Assembly: GCF_027942865.1 (NCBI RefSeq) | Contig: NC_134529.1 | Coordinates: 20,872,467 to 20,936,466, forward strand | Length of the DNA: 64,000 bases | Reading direction: 5' to 3' | Source: Odontesthes bonariensis | Taxonomy: Eukaryota; Chordata; Actinopteri; Atheriniformes; Atherinopsidae | In this document: piece after piece, positions 47,161 through 59,620 of the stretch | How the letters are laid out: each line of letters opens with the position of its first letter | How positions within the stretch are numbered: the stretch's first letter is position 1 | Notes under the pieces: model-generated | Told to the model about the DNA's origin: nothing | The model's input: only the letters and a program-made list of their open reading frames with translations | Databases searched by the model: none | Translations under genes and position numbers: made by a program

Positions 47161-49308
47161 AATAATAGAAGTAAGAAATGGCAGGAGAAACCGGGTTGTG
47201 CTGCTCTACATATAAAAGTACAAATAACCAAATATATTTGTTAAAAATAATATTATTTCATGAGTCATTAAATCTCAAGCCTTTTCACTCGCGTGTTGCT
47301 ACAAACACATGATCTCTTTTGCGAACTACAAAATCAGCAGGGAAAGACTTTTTTTAAGAGCTGCATTTTTACATGTTACAACAGGAGAGGTACAGGAGTT
47401 GCAAAAAACTTTAACATTTCAAGCGTCCCTGCAAGGCTCGGCAGTGTGACAAGGAGTGGGCATGTGTGAATGACTCGTATTATGCATTCTCTGGAGATGG
47501 TATTACTGTCAACAGTCTCTTGTGTCTTGCCAACTGCTTAAAGCATTTACTAAAGTATCTATCAAAAAAGTAATCCATCAAAGTGTTTGCCAATAGAACA
47601 GAGATGAGAGAAGGTGTTGATTGCCATCATTGCTGTATATCCAGCTGTTAGTTTGAGTGGCAGGTATAAATGCCATGGTTAGATTAACAAATCAAGACGG
47701 AAAATTCACTAAAATTTTGTCTTTAACTGCTTCTATTTAGAGTAAAATTATATAACTTTTTATGACTTTGTTTTTTTTTTTAAAAACTGTGAGCACACCT
47801 TCATTATATAAAAACAGTGAAATAATTTCTCTCTGCATTCCCATGCAAATACTGTTGTTGTTAGTTAGATTTTTTTCTGCTTAAAGAAAATGACGAATGT
47901 ACTGGTGAAACCTCTTGATTGTACCAAGAACTTCACACCAGTAGTTTAAACATTGCTTGGATATATCTGTTTTTGTCAACACTATTGATTCCATATAGTT
48001 ATAACGGCAAAGCAAGGAAGCAGCACAAACAGAAAGGCCAGCAGAAATGGATCCAGGGGGAAACCCCCAAGCTGTTTCAGACTATTGAACAAGTGGCAAA
48101 TATAAAAGCTTGCCAAGGGAGTTTTGTCATGGTGGAGAAGAGTTATGTAACGTCACCTTAATAGACTCTCCTGTTATGATGAATGTGATGAATATCTCGA
48201 CTCGGACTCTCCTGCCATAATGATCAGCAATAAAAGTGACATCCCTGCTGTGAAGGACTGGTGTTCTGGTGTCGTCCCATTTTTCACTTGTGTGTTCTTT
48301 TTGAAGCCATTGACTTCTTTCTTTCTCTCTTTCTTTCTCCCCTGTTTCCCCTCTGTCTCTGCTCCCTTCCCATCTTTTGTCCCTCTCTTCCCTCTGTATT
48401 TCTCTGTGGAGGAGGCAGTCTGTCAGTCTCTCAGCAGAGAGATAGTTTATTAATATGACACAGGGTAAAGGGACATGTCAGAGGAAATCAATCACCAGGC
48501 AGTGGCACGGGACAAGAACGCTTTTAATAAACCCAATCATTGTGCTGCTTCTCTCTTTTTTTCTTTTATGTGCTTGACATTTAACATTGAGGAGCCTGAC
48601 ACCATCATGCTTCCTCTCCCTGGACATGCAGGATCGAGAATACTAATGTCGAGGGCACTTTTCACCACTCAGCTCAAATGTCCCTCCAGTGAGTTTGCAA
48701 GTTAGATTTAGACACGAGTGTTCCCTTGAAAATAACAGAGGATGTTAGGAATTCAGTTTTTTGGAAGATAGAAGAATGCTCGTGTCATATCCCTCAGAGA
48801 GCAGCGTCCGTGGCAGCGTCCTGTCTTTCAAAATGGGAAATTCGTGGTAAAAAGGCTTGAATGGAATTTGGAAATGAGAGACGACGGCCATTGAGAAGGC
48901 TTATTCTCTTTTTCTGTAAATCAGCATTGAATGGAATACACTCATCATCTTAAGGCCAGACCACGGAACGGAAGTTGTCACAATGAGGACACGGAGGGAG
49001 CACATAAGCGCTGCTAGCTCTATTTCTTAATATGAGGTTGTTACAAAGGGCTTTGATGCAAGCCGACATGGAGGTGACAAAGCTACTGGCTCTGTGGATG
49101 CTCTCGGCGACTGGAGCGAGAGTGGAGCAGAGGAGGGTGACACATGCCCTGAGATTCCTCACTGTACCACACCTCCAGTGCTACTTTAGGGGCACGAGGA
49201 ACCAGGACACAAGGAGGTAAAATTGTATAAAAGATAATTTGATCTTTTTTTAACAGACACAAATACAAGGGACATTTTCCACAGGCTCACTAACTCTGAT
49301 TTGAATGT
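47161..49308. other. snw1 upstream flank, no gene seen
   Basis: AT-rich sequence with pyrimidine tracts (48310-48400). Short frames only, none matching a family I know. Confidence 0.55.
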
Positions 49309-50690
49309 CAGCAACACATTCCAAAAAAGTTGGAAGAGATGCAAAGAAAAACAGAAAGGTTTATATAAAATGCAACTCGTATTGTTCTAGAAGATTTTGC
49401 AATCAACAGATTAATTGGTGACAGGTGTGGGTGTAAACACGGCAAAGAACTTGTATCTACTATCATTTTACTTTTGACGTTTAAAGAATATAATTCTGTG
49501 AGAAGACTCAGGTAGTATGGAGAAATCACATCGGCGCATTGAAGTTGATTTTGAAATTTCTTTTGTTGAAGATAATAATTTGAGTGTTTTAACGTGTTTC
49601 AGCCTACAATCTTTGAATGAGCCAAAATCAATTCATACAAATATAACCTTTTATACACAGAGATCCATTCTTCTTTGAAAAAAATAAAATAAATCTCAGT
49701 TTCAAGGAGAATTTGAAGCAACACAACGAGGACACACCAGATAAATATTTACGCTGCCATTGGTTGATGCCAGCTAATTTGCAGATAGCTTAGATTTTAG
49801 TCAAGAAGCTCAATATCCACTGATACTGATGTTGGGCCGAGATATGTGCATCCCTTAAGGCCAGAAACCACAGATGGATGTGTGTGACCTTTAAGTTATC
49901 AGGTGGCTCTGCATTAGAAACCATCCTGGCACTGTGATCAATACTGAAACAAGCTCTATATAGGTTATACTGTTATATATTGGGGGCTGCATGCTAGTGT
50001 GGTGGTTGCCCAATCCCAGCTGCCCAATCCCAGCTGTAGGCTTCAGCCCCTCTGCAACCCTGACTTGGATTATAGAATAGCTCATATCAGGTGGACATAA
50101 GGACAGAAGAAAAGTTGGGTTCTTTGTTGGGTTCTGTGCAAGACCATCCAGGCTGTTATCTGTAAACGGTGCAAAAGCCAGCATCTGTGATGTTTTCCAG
50201 GTGCACCAGTTTCCATGGCAAGGACGATTAGCATATTTGTGAAAGCACCACTGATGATCTGGCATACTTTGGAATTTAAAGAGACATCAAGGCATCGTCT
50301 TTTCCCAGGAGACGGTTATTTCAGCGGGACAGTACCAGACCTCATTCAGCACAACAGTGCGGCTTCATATACACGGAGCGTGCGTGCGACTGTCTCGCCT
50401 GCAGTCCAGATCAGTCTCCAACTGAAAATTTACGGCACATCATAAACAGGGAAATCAGACAGTAATGATTTTGGACTGCTGAGCAGCTCAAAACAGATGT
50501 TCAGCAATAATGGACACGGACTATTCTTGCAAAACTGCAACATTTAGCATATTCTGTTCCCAAATTCCCAAAAGTAGAAGGAAGGTGAACAAAAGGACAA
50601 TAAAGATTTACCCCAACCTTATTTCTTGTTGTCATGAATTTCTGTATTTGCTTATATTTTCTAAATATAATGAAGTTGCTCAGTGTTGTT
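49309..50690 (+). mobile_element. decayed Tc1/mariner-type DNA transposon (copy B)
   Basis: AACACATTCCAAAAAAGTTG at about 49313-49332 resembles the subterminal end of the same family as copy A. The stretch translates around 50403 as SPDQSPTENLRHIINR, matching copy A's SPDLSPTENIWHAMK block with substitutions, including loss of the conserved W. Upstream (50170-50380), CAAAAGCCAGCATCTGTGAT resembles the central transposase DNA. Frames are broken throughout, and an internal stretch (about 49540-50150) is poorly recognisable. Both limits are approximate. Confidence 0.65.
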
Positions 50691-50966
50691 TGACAGAGAA
50701 AAAGCCCTTTTACACATTGAACCTTTAATTAGTGAATGTTGGGAAACTAATATATTCACAATTCTGTAGAGGATCAATGTAATGAGCTGAGTGAACTCAC
50801 AGCAGTTCAAGCTAATTAAGGGGAACTCATGTTTATAAGATTTCAAGTGGTCTGAAATTGAAAATGTAACCAATTAACTTTCTCACTGGTTTCGCAGTTT
50901 TTCATTTGTGTTAAAAAACTTGACGCACTGATCTATTTAGTTTTGTCAGAATGTGAAACCTATTAA

Positions 50967-51498
50967 AGCTGCAGTCTGCAGGATTTGTTGTTGTCATACG
51001 TAAAGTCCTAATTTTTGGCATTTTAAGAGTTTACATGATCTATCAGAACGCTTGAAGTTGAAAACGGTGACCTCCGTAGTCGGAAAATGCAATAAATGCT
51101 TATTTTTTAACCGAAAAATAAAAAGTTATTCAACTTCCTGTCCCACCCCATCAAAACACATGAGAACTCGTGCACGTCTACGTGCACGCCAGATGCGCGT
51201 ACACGACTCCTCATTCATCAACTCACCTGTCATTTGCGATCATGGAAGACACAGTAAGTAGACTAGCCCGTAATGAAGTTCAATAGTCTCTAGATAAATA
51301 AGCGTGGGGACGAGCCTACCTTGTATCGCGCGTGCACAATCGGTGATTGACAGGCAGCAGAGCCCAGCTCGTAACCTGATTGGTTACCTTTTACCGGTCC
51401 GGTCTGCTATTTTGTAATTGGGGTATTTAATGTACTACTTTCAGAATCCCCGGACAGTTCCAGGCATTATGCTTGAAATAGAGTTGCAGACTGCAGCT
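50967..51498. mobile_element. 532-bp non-autonomous DNA transposon flanked by TTAA
   Basis: Perfect 14-bp terminal inverted repeats AGCTGCAGTCTGCA (50967-50980) and TGCAGACTGCAGCT (51485-51498) are flanked on both sides by TTAA (50963-50966 and 51499-51502). TTAA duplication is diagnostic of the piggyBac and Kolobok superfamilies. No transposase domain is present. Inside, near 51244, ATGGAAGACACAGTAAGTAG looks like a short first exon followed by a splice donor, so this may be a deletion derivative of a spliced transposase gene. Confidence 0.8.
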
Positions 51499-51903
51499 TT
51501 AAGCAAGAAACCCGTATGATTGTAAAACTGTGCAGTTATCTCAGCACTTGTATCCAAGTCTTGATTTATGATGTTGAAATAAAAATTCTTTCTTTAAACA
51601 GTATCTCGTGTTGCAAGGCAACACTCTGAAGTTGACGTTCCACTCGTATCAGTCAAAACGTGATATGGGGCAAACTTGCAATATCATCATTTGATGTCAG
51701 GGAAGTTGCTCTTAAAGCTGAGCTCCTCCCTGCTTGAAATGATTCATGTCACAATTATAACAGGTAAATGCTGCGAGGCGAATTGGAATAAGTTTTAAAA
51801 AGAGAGAGAAAAGTAAGAGCCTTTTGTCTACTACTGGGGAGAGAATAAGAAATGAAAACAACTCAAAGTGGGTCAGCAGACTGCCGGCTCTGTGCAGAGA
51901 ATG

Positions 51904-51980
51904 CACGCACACACACGCACACACACTCACACACATGCATGCACACATATTTGCATGCATATTATACATGCACACACTCA
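51904..51980. repeat. imperfect (CA)n microsatellite
   Basis: CACACA blocks interrupted by GC and TG dinucleotides. Confidence 0.85.
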
Positions 51981-52541
51981 AATTGAGATACTCCAGAGGA
52001 CATTTACTGCGGAGGCACAGCACATTTGACAAAGTGTGGCAGTCCCATTGTGGCACTTTGTTTATTCAGTGCTGCACTGCAGTCCTTCAACTCATCTAAC
52101 AGGCTCATATAGCTTTTTTTAAAATTTTTTATTCTGTGTCACCTTGGATTTTAGAAGGCAGTGAGATGGTCTTAAATGAGTGCAAGTTTATTTTCATTTA
52201 CCCCTTACCTGTCAAATAAGGTTACACACTGAATGTCAATGGAGCTACTATGTGCAGCTGTTTGATCAATGGAATCAGTTTGAATTACATGGATGTGAGT
52301 TTCTGTATATTGGGAAAAATCTAATTCATAATTCTAGTGGACGGGTGTGGAGGGCCTCTGTGTGCTGGCTGAGCTGGTTACTCCTCACTGGCCATTAGTG
52401 CATATATTCTCTGCCGTCTAGACATTTACTAGCTGCACTACCTTTGGGCTTAAAGGTGTTAAAAAAAAGCCGTCTACTGTGTGAGAAAATGATGAACACA
52501 AAATTACACGGTAAAGGAAACCAGGCTATTGTTGATGTATC

Positions 52542-52700
52542 AGAATCAGAATCAGAATCAGAATTACTTTATTAATCCCTTGCGGGAAATTCCTTTGTTG
52601 CAGTGCTCTCATTACAGAAAAAAAGAAAAGATGAATAAGAATAAGATAGGGAAAAAATAAAAAATAAAAAATCTCAATATGTACAAAAATACAATAAACA
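52542..52700 (-). repeat. probable 3' end of a non-LTR retrotransposon or SINE with (GAATCA)n tail
   Basis: Three or four copies of AGAATC are followed by ACTTTATTAATCCCTTGCGG and then a purine-rich stretch. A hexamer-repeat tail next to a TTTATT...CCC...GGGAAATT block is a layout I associate with 3' ends of fish retroposons. In minus orientation the hexamer would be the terminal tail. The family is not assigned. Confidence 0.5.
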
Positions 52701-54297
52701 GACTTTACAATGCTACTCAGTAGCTAATTATTATTGTTATTAATTGCCTTTAACCCTACAATGACCTTAGCCTAGCATCTGTGAAGCTGTGGGCAATGTT
52801 ATCTGGCCCCTCTGCAGTGTTGTCACTTTTTTTCAGCGCTCCTCTTTGCCACCAGGAGTGAAGAATCAGACTTGTGCACATGAGGTTCGCAGAGGGCTTG
52901 CACAGCTTAAGAGGGCTAAATAAACTCCAGGTACTGAGAGTGTAAAGAAGGGAAGCCACTGTTGTAGCCTTCGGGGAGGAAAAGGTGGCTTTGTGTTCAG
53001 CATTTATGGCAATGCAGGAATTGCCATGAATTTAAAGAGGATGAAGTAATATTGCAATGTGCAATGTCATGAAAATCTGATTAATTCAGTTTATGTATTC
53101 AGCACTAGGTGGCAGCACTGCCCAAAGAAGGGTTGTCAGTTTTATTTACAGTTTCACACCCAAATCTAAGCACATCTTATTTCCCAAGTGACAACAAGGA
53201 GGCATGCAGGTGTTCCCACAGGCCTGACCTCCTCTGCGCCTGCATCTGTTTTACATGAGACTGACACAGACAACGAAATGGCGAGAAGGATGCACTCTTG
53301 TGGACGAACGTAGCCTATGTTTTGTCAAAGTCAGCACGCTTGTGCACAGTTCTGTGCGAGTGCCAGAAAATGCATCAGCAGCGAATGAGACAGGGGGAGC
53401 AGTCAGGGCCTCTTTACATCAACAGGCAGGCTGTCTCAGATACTAATCCCTCTTCCACATTTGGACTTTTTCCAACTTGAACATTACACATCCCATTCAG
53501 GATGCTGGGAGGAAAAATTAACTCCCATCAGCACCTGCAGCATCATCAGTGGCCTTCCTAATTTGGAGAGGAGGTCGTTAATTTCCCAATCAACAAAAAA
53601 ATTGCTTCGTAATGTACCTAAAGTGCTCCGGAGCTTGTTGCTGAGAGTGCGAACAAGACCTAATTAAAAGTGCTCTCTGCACATATCAACAGCCTTTTTA
53701 CGCAATTACTCAGGATGCATATACAAGCAAATGGAGTTGCTCTCTGAAAAACCCCGATTTTATGCTGTGCTCATGCCTTCGCACACGCGCGGCCGATGCT
53801 CTGCCCCTCAACGCTAATCTGACCTTGAGAAAGGGAAGGGGAGATACGTGCAAAGCTAGTGGAAGCTGGAGCACACAGGGCTGATCTCCGGTGCCTGTTG
53901 CTCGATGAAAGGGTGCTGATAGTGAGCAGCAGCGTCTCCAGCAGGGGAGATATGTATCGCTCCAGATTTCAGGCCGAGCCCTTGAAAAGAAGTAAAGTAT
54001 TTGAAGGGGAAAGTTTGAGCGTCCACGGTTCAGCCTCATTTTCTGGGTCTTTTTTGAGTTTCTGCAGAGGTAATAGCTCATTTTGAGGAAAGGGAACTGA
54101 AAATTATACACCACTTTTGGTTCACAGGAAGGTATGGAAACTTATAGAGGCTTTTGTATCTCTTTTCATTACAACTTGAGAGTATAAGTGGTCGTTTGAG
54201 TTGAAGAATTTACAAGCAACCAGAGAACTAGACTAGTATGCAATAATAGTTTGGACCTCTTTACTCCCGTTTGACCTAAACGATCCCAGTGTTGGTT

Positions 54298-55640
54298 TAA
54301 TAATAATAATAATAATAAATCAAATTTGTAACGCACTTTTCATTAGCAAAAATCTCAAAGTGCTACAAAGTACAACTAAAATCAGGGATAAAATCAACAT
54401 CATAAAAATCATGTGGCGGCAGAATAGGCTTGCTTAAAAAGAAAAGTCTTTAAGCCTCTTTTGAAGTCGCCCAGTGGTTGCGGAGCTCTCAGATAGACCG
54501 GGAGAGAGTTCCAGAGACGGGGGGCAGCCACAGAGAAAGCCCGATCACCGTTGGTCCTTAATCTGGATCGAGGAAGGTGGAGGAGGTTGCAGTCTTGTGA
54601 TCGTAGACATCTGGTGGATGAATGTGGAATGAGAAGGTCCTTCAGATAATCTGGTGAGGTTCCGTTTAAGCATTGATGGGTGATGAGAGCAATTTTGTAC
54701 TGAATTCTGTAAGTGACAGGAAGCCAGTGCAGATCATGGAGAATAGGTGTAATATGGTCAGATTTACGAGCTCTCAATAGAACCCTGGCTGCACCGTTCT
54801 GAATGTATTGAAGCTTCTGAAGGTGTTTTCTGTGGATTCCAACAAACAGAGAGTTGCAGTAATCGAGCCTGGAGGACACAAAGGCATGGACGAGAGTCTC
54901 GGCATCAGAGAAAGAGAGAGATGGACGAATTTTGGAGATATTACGAAGATGAAAGAAGCAGGTTTTAAACAGATGCTTAATGTGATTTTCAAATGTAAGT
55001 TGAGAGTCCATTCTTACTCCAAGATTTGTAACAGGGGTGGAGAGGGAGATGTCTTGTCCAGAAAAAGAAATAGTCGTCAGAGTTGAAGTTTGAACCTGGT
55101 GAGGGGTGCCAATCAGTATGGCCTCAGTTTTGGAACAGTTTAACTGAAGAAAGTTCTGATTCATCCACGTCCTTATCTCCTCCAGGCAGGTAGTGAGGGC
55201 AGAGAGTGAAGATGGTGATGATGATGCTCCAGTTCTAATGTAAAGTTGTATGTCGTCAGCATAACAATGGAAGGAGATGTTGTGCCGATTAATGATTTGA
55301 CCTAAAGGCAGCATGTAAAGGGAAAATAGCAGGGGCCCTAGAACTGACCCTTGTGGGACACCACAGGAGACACAGAAAGTCTGGGACTTGGCGTTGCCAA
55401 GACTAACACATTCCAGCCTATTGGAGAGGAAGGATTTAAACCAGTCCAGAACCGTGTCACAGAGACCGACCTCCTCATGAAGACGGTGGAGGAGGATATT
55501 ATGGTCCACAGTGTCAAAGGCTGCAGTGAGATCAAGGAGGACAAGGGCTGGTTTAGGGCTGTTGCTAGAGCCTGATGTAAGATGGCTCTCAGAGCTGTTT
55601 TGGTTTTCCATAGCCAGAGAGCCGCAGCAGAGCCACATTA
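54298..55640 (-). mobile_element. 5'-truncated L2-clade LINE
   Basis: The 3' tail is an (AAT)n tract at 54298-54318 on the plus strand (ATT repeats in element orientation), preceded by a short 3' UTR. The body is a reverse-transcriptase frame (55638-54409) and nothing 5' of RT survives. The endonuclease domain and the start of RT are missing, as expected for a 5'-truncated retrotransposition product. The 5' limit is placed where the frame starts. No convincing target-site duplication was found. Confidence 0.88.
54409..55638 (-). CDS. partial LINE (L2-like) reverse transcriptase, 409 codons, open
   Basis: The frame runs 409 codons with no internal stop. RT landmarks in order are LVLLDLTAAFDTVDHNILLH (first catalytic aspartates), GVPQGSVLGPLLFSLY, FHCYADDIQLYI (the YADD catalytic box), then the L2-type C-terminal region with ARVLLRARKSDHITPILHDL, LHWLPVTYRIQYKIAL and APRLWNSLPVYLR. 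The family order and the WNSLP block point to the L2 group common in fish rather than L1 or RTE. It lacks the N-terminal endonuclease and cannot mobilise itself. The intact frame suggests recent insertion. The ATG at 55638 is probably just the first Met inside the truncated ORF. Confidence 0.88.
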   Translation of the reverse strand: MWLCCGSLAMENQNSSESHLTSGSSNSPKPALVLLDLTAAFDTVDHNILLHRLHEEVGLCDTVLDWFKSFLSNRLECVSLGNAKSQTFCVSCGVPQGSVLGPLLFSLYMLPLGQIINRHNISFHCYADDIQLYIRTGASSSPSSLSALTTCLEEIRTWMNQNFLQLNCSKTEAILIGTPHQVQTSTLTTISFSGQDISLSTPVTNLGVRMDSQLTFENHIKHLFKTCFFHLRNISKIRPSLSFSDAETLVHAFVSSRLDYCNSLFVGIHRKHLQKLQYIQNGAARVLLRARKSDHITPILHDLHWLPVTYRIQYKIALITHQCLNGTSPDYLKDLLIPHSSTRCLRSQDCNLLHLPRSRLRTNGDRAFSVAAPRLWNSLPVYLRAPQPLGDFKRGLKTFLFKQAYSAAT

Positions 55641-56336
55641 TGTTACATCAATCGTCTCTCCCAACACATGTTTGTCTCTTCCTTCAGTGTATTCTGAATT
55701 TCTGTAGAGGACCACATTCCTCCGGCGAAAGGTTTCTACTTGAATTAGATTTTTTTGGGCCATTTTTCATGTACATTCTCCGATGTTTTGATTATCTTTA
55801 GGTCGGGGGGACTGTGGGGACCATGACATAAATCTTCAGCTCCTGCTCAATTGTCGATTGTGAGATGTTTAAAGTCCTGGCCCTGTCGTTAAATCTTCAA
55901 CTTTTGAACTGAATGTGTGACGGATACTTCCAGAATACGATACAATCAAATTAATTGTTTTCTGTACCTGAAACGTTCCTTTTGCTCCTGAATGCAACAC
56001 AAGCCTGACTGATCCAACCCGGGAGTGGTTTTGGTTATTGTGGTAAAAAAGTTCTGTTGTACCTTTCTCAGTCCACAGGTTTTTTTTTTACCTCTCCACA
56101 AAATTTAGCAGGCTTGTTGAGATGTTTATTTGCAAACGTCTGATGTTGAATTTTTTGGTTGCGGATGCAGAAGATGTTTTCTTTTGGGGACACATCCTTG
56201 AAGGCCATACTAACACAAGCATTGCTGTGTCATGCCTTGATTCCATGATAACATTCTTCATTGCTATTACCAGTGACTATTTTCGTTTCTACATTATTTT
56301 GTGGATATTCTTAAACACAGGTATATTTGACACTTA
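55641..56336. other. spacer between the LINE and tRNA-Leu
   Basis: AT-rich sequence with short frames only. Nothing recognisable was found. Confidence 0.5.
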
Positions 56337-56419
56337 ACCAGGATGGCCGAGTGGTTAAGGCGTTGGACTTAAGATCCAATGGGTGAAAGCCCACGTGGGT
56401 TCAAACCCCACTCCTGGTA
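56337..56419 (+). tRNA. tRNA-Leu (anticodon UAA), 83 nt, class II
   Basis: A complete cloverleaf can be drawn. The acceptor ACCAGGA pairs with TCCTGGT, with discriminator A at 56419. The anticodon arm is TTGGA-CTTAAGA-TCCAA with anticodon TAA. A long variable arm (TGGG...CCCA) marks a class II tRNA. The T arm is GTGGG-TTCAAAC-CCCAC. The internal promoter boxes are intact: A box TGGCCGAGTGG and B box GGTTCAAACCC. No intron is present and CCA is not encoded. The nearest T4 run is about 35 nt downstream, so the Pol III stop is not immediate. Every stem pairs, so it looks functional rather than a tRNA-derived pseudogene. Confidence 0.95.
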
Positions 56420-59400
56420 GAATATGTCAATATTGCAGTATCTTGGATACTGGATTTTGAAGCCTTCCAAAGGAGTGACTGGGGTTCATATCCTGATCCA
56501 CCTGTATGATAGGTACTACCTCCATTAGGGGTCCTTAGGTAAGACCCTCTTATGTTAACCCTGCACAGTGGGATTTAGTGGGCTCCTGTTGTGCTGACTG
56601 ATAAAATCAATCAATTACATCTCTTTTTATCCACAACTTGTTGCTGTAAGTTTCAGAACCTCAGTCTGAGACATCACACTGGTCATGGCTGGTCAAACCG
56701 AAAATCTGAAAACCGATGACTTTCAGTTTGTTGCCAGCAATCGATGCAGCATCCCTAAATATTAGCATCATTTTGCCTTTCCTCGTAATGAAGGTGAGCA
56801 AGCCACACCCCATATGAGCCCATAATGAAAGTGAAATCTCTTGCCTGTTTTTTTTTTTGTATGTTAATATTGTGCCAAACAGAAGTGATACACTTATCTT
56901 GCTTGTGTTATGTTAAAAAGAGTGTATCATCTTTAACTTTAAGCCATATAAAGATCAGCTTCACCTCACAAATCACCCTGCTATGAGGCTTCACCTTATA
57001 TTCAGTTTCATTTATCCAAATGTCTTTAGGAGAAATCTGGTTTTAGTACGTGTTTGTCCTGCAATAAGTGATTGGTCTGTGTACATAAACAGTCACAATG
57101 ACATACAAATCTGTTCACAGTCACACATGCAGCTGTATGTGGGACATCTTCCTGTGAATTTAGAGAACTGGAAGGCCAGCTGTGCCCCCTGCAAACACTG
57201 TCTGTTGATTTGTTGATTGATTTGCTGGAGCGATGTTGGACCCTGTGCTTTCATCTTTATGCTTGGAAGATTCCTGAGGCGACCCACATCCCCCATTTTT
57301 TTGCATTTGCCTTCAATCTCCAGTTCACCCCCCTGTACTCACACTCCCTCAGCCAACCCTTTACTTATCCACCACAGGCAGCCAGTGTTATGAAATAGAC
57401 CTCATTATCATAACAAGTGCCAGCGAGGTTCACCTAGGGACAGCTGTAACCAAACGACATGTTTTCGGAGCGGGTGCCACGATGGGGCCACGATGGGGCC
57501 ACTCCATCTTAACTGTTTTCGACAGTTGAAGGAGAAGTAGGACATACAGCTGTGCTCTACACGTACCTGGTAGTGGGTCAGCTGGCATCATCTCCTGAGG
57601 AGGAAGGGACACAGCTGTGTTCATGTTTTCTTTCTGCTTGCAGAGTTGGCACATCCATCTCAGGTGAACTTCTTTTTATCGACTCATTATTAAATGTGCC
57701 ATTTTCAACAAAAACAAAAGTACGAGGTTCTTTCCTACAAATAGTCAACCATTTTTTTTTTTAAATATGTACATTTATTTGCTTTTGTGCCTATAGTGTT
57801 TGAGAAGAATATTGATACCTATATTAAAGGGCAAAGCAGGCAACCACCTGCTGCGGGTTAACACGTTACATTTTATAGAAAATGGATGGATGGAGCATAT
57901 AACTGAAACCTGAGGAAATTGTTAGTTGGGTTCTGACTTGAGGAACCAATATCTAATAACCAACACGGCTAAGTATTGGGCCAGCTTCTCAAAGAAACAC
58001 ATGATAGTAATGTTACTTTTCTGCGGTCTGGAGCACTGTTTGGGATTACAATTTGAAACATAGTAATTACCCTGCTCATAGTTACCATTCCCCTTAACTA
58101 TCTGTTGTTGGATGGGTTTGTATCCTTTTTGTCTCTTACTGATCAAGCCCTGTCGACTGTTTGTCACCTCTGTGCCGGGTCCAGAGCAGAGTCTGTATGA
58201 AAAGATGAATAACCTTTCACCATCTTTTGAAACTACCTCCCTGCACCAGTGACGTCATTTATAACTACTCAAAAAAAAAGGGAAATACAAATTTTATCGC
58301 AATGTTTTTTAACACATTCAAGTAAAAATTTCACTGTCGCATCCAGCCAACATCTAATGTAAGGGAAGCTGTATAATCTACGCAGCACATATTTGTTCAA
58401 ACGTCTTTTAACAACAATGACCACCAGACAGACCGATGTCTTTTAAGCAGGTCTTAACAGCACTACCATTTACCTGGATCAGCACTAGGAGGCCAACAGT
58501 AGGAGAGCACCTGGGTTTTGTTGGGTTTGTAAATGTGTGTGCAGATGTGTCAATATGTTTTTAAAAGGAATGTTTTCTTTTTCTCTTTTATTTCAAACAA
58601 TTGCTAAGTGTCTTAAACATAGAAGTGTTATTTAGGCCTGGAGGTTTTCTGGCTTATTTTTGGAGCTGGGCTGAGCAACAAAAAGCTCTCCTCATGTTTA
58701 ATTCATGCAAAACTGTGTGAACGAGCTGCATATCACATGTTGATTAACAAGTTTTAAAATGATCTCTTGCTAGACAATTTTGTATCCTTTCAAGCTTTCA
58801 TACTTACCATGCAAACGAAAAGAGCAGCGTTTCTCCTCTTATGTGTATTCCTAAAGTGATTCCTATGAAATAGTCTGTGTTTTTTATTGTCTGTAAAAAG
58901 TTTTAAATTACAAACAGGGGGGAAACAGAGAAGGCACATTGGACTTTGGGGTTGGATAGTCATTTACATCTCAGACTCAGTCATGGGTAGCAAACCCAAA
59001 TGGAACCGCCACTACTGTCTCCTCCTTGGTTTTTATGGGGCCCTCTCTGTATTAGGACCATATGAAAGTAAAGAGTAATTTGGATTTTTAAGGCCTCTGT
59101 GCATAAAGACAGTGCGGGCTTCACCATTTACAGTTCACGCGAGTGGGGCAACCGTGAAAGATTATGGGGTGTGCATTTCCTTGCGCCGGCCTGGACCTTA
59201 AATTAACCACGCATAAAAGTAAAATACAAGGCATGAAATTAGCTACAGCCCGAGAAATGATTTGCAACCTGTTGTATTTTTTTGTTGTGCTTTCCATTAC
59301 AAATGAAGATTAGATTTGTTCTTGGGGATCAACACAGCACTGTTGTGTATGCTGACATCCAATACGTAGGGAACTCATTTGCCGCTGCACATGAAAAAGG

Positions 59401-59459
59401 AGGGAGCGCTGTGAAATGCTATCTGTTAGCTGACCATTACTAACAGATAATGGTAGTTA

Positions 59460-59620
59460 TCAGATAAAATAAAAACAGATAATAAAAACAGATAAAATAA
59501 ATAAAATAAATAATAAATAAATAAAATAAAATAAAATTTAATAAATAAATAATATGAATAAATAAATAAAAACAGATAAAATACTTCATTCAGGGATGAA
59601 TAAAGTATTTTTCTATTGTA
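59460..59620 (+). repeat. (AAATA)n-rich low-complexity tract with a retroposon-like tail
   Basis: Variable AAATA/AATAA units end in GGGATGAATAAAGTATTTTT and TCTATTGTATTCTATTTC. This resembles the 3' terminus of a SINE or LINE, but no body could be identified upstream. Confidence 0.45.

Larger units (their letters stand above)
51503..54297. other. intergenic stretch, no gene seen
   Basis: It holds a CA microsatellite and a retroposon-like tail at 52542-52700, and otherwise only short frames. No tRNA or coding exon was recognised. Confidence 0.5.

Noticed and set aside
48310-48400. Pyrimidine-rich tract as a possible splice acceptor of an unseen gene
   Set aside because: No exon-like frame follows it.
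53710-54114. 134-codon minus-strand frame
   Set aside because: No recognisable domain, low complexity and no splice or promoter context; likely chance.
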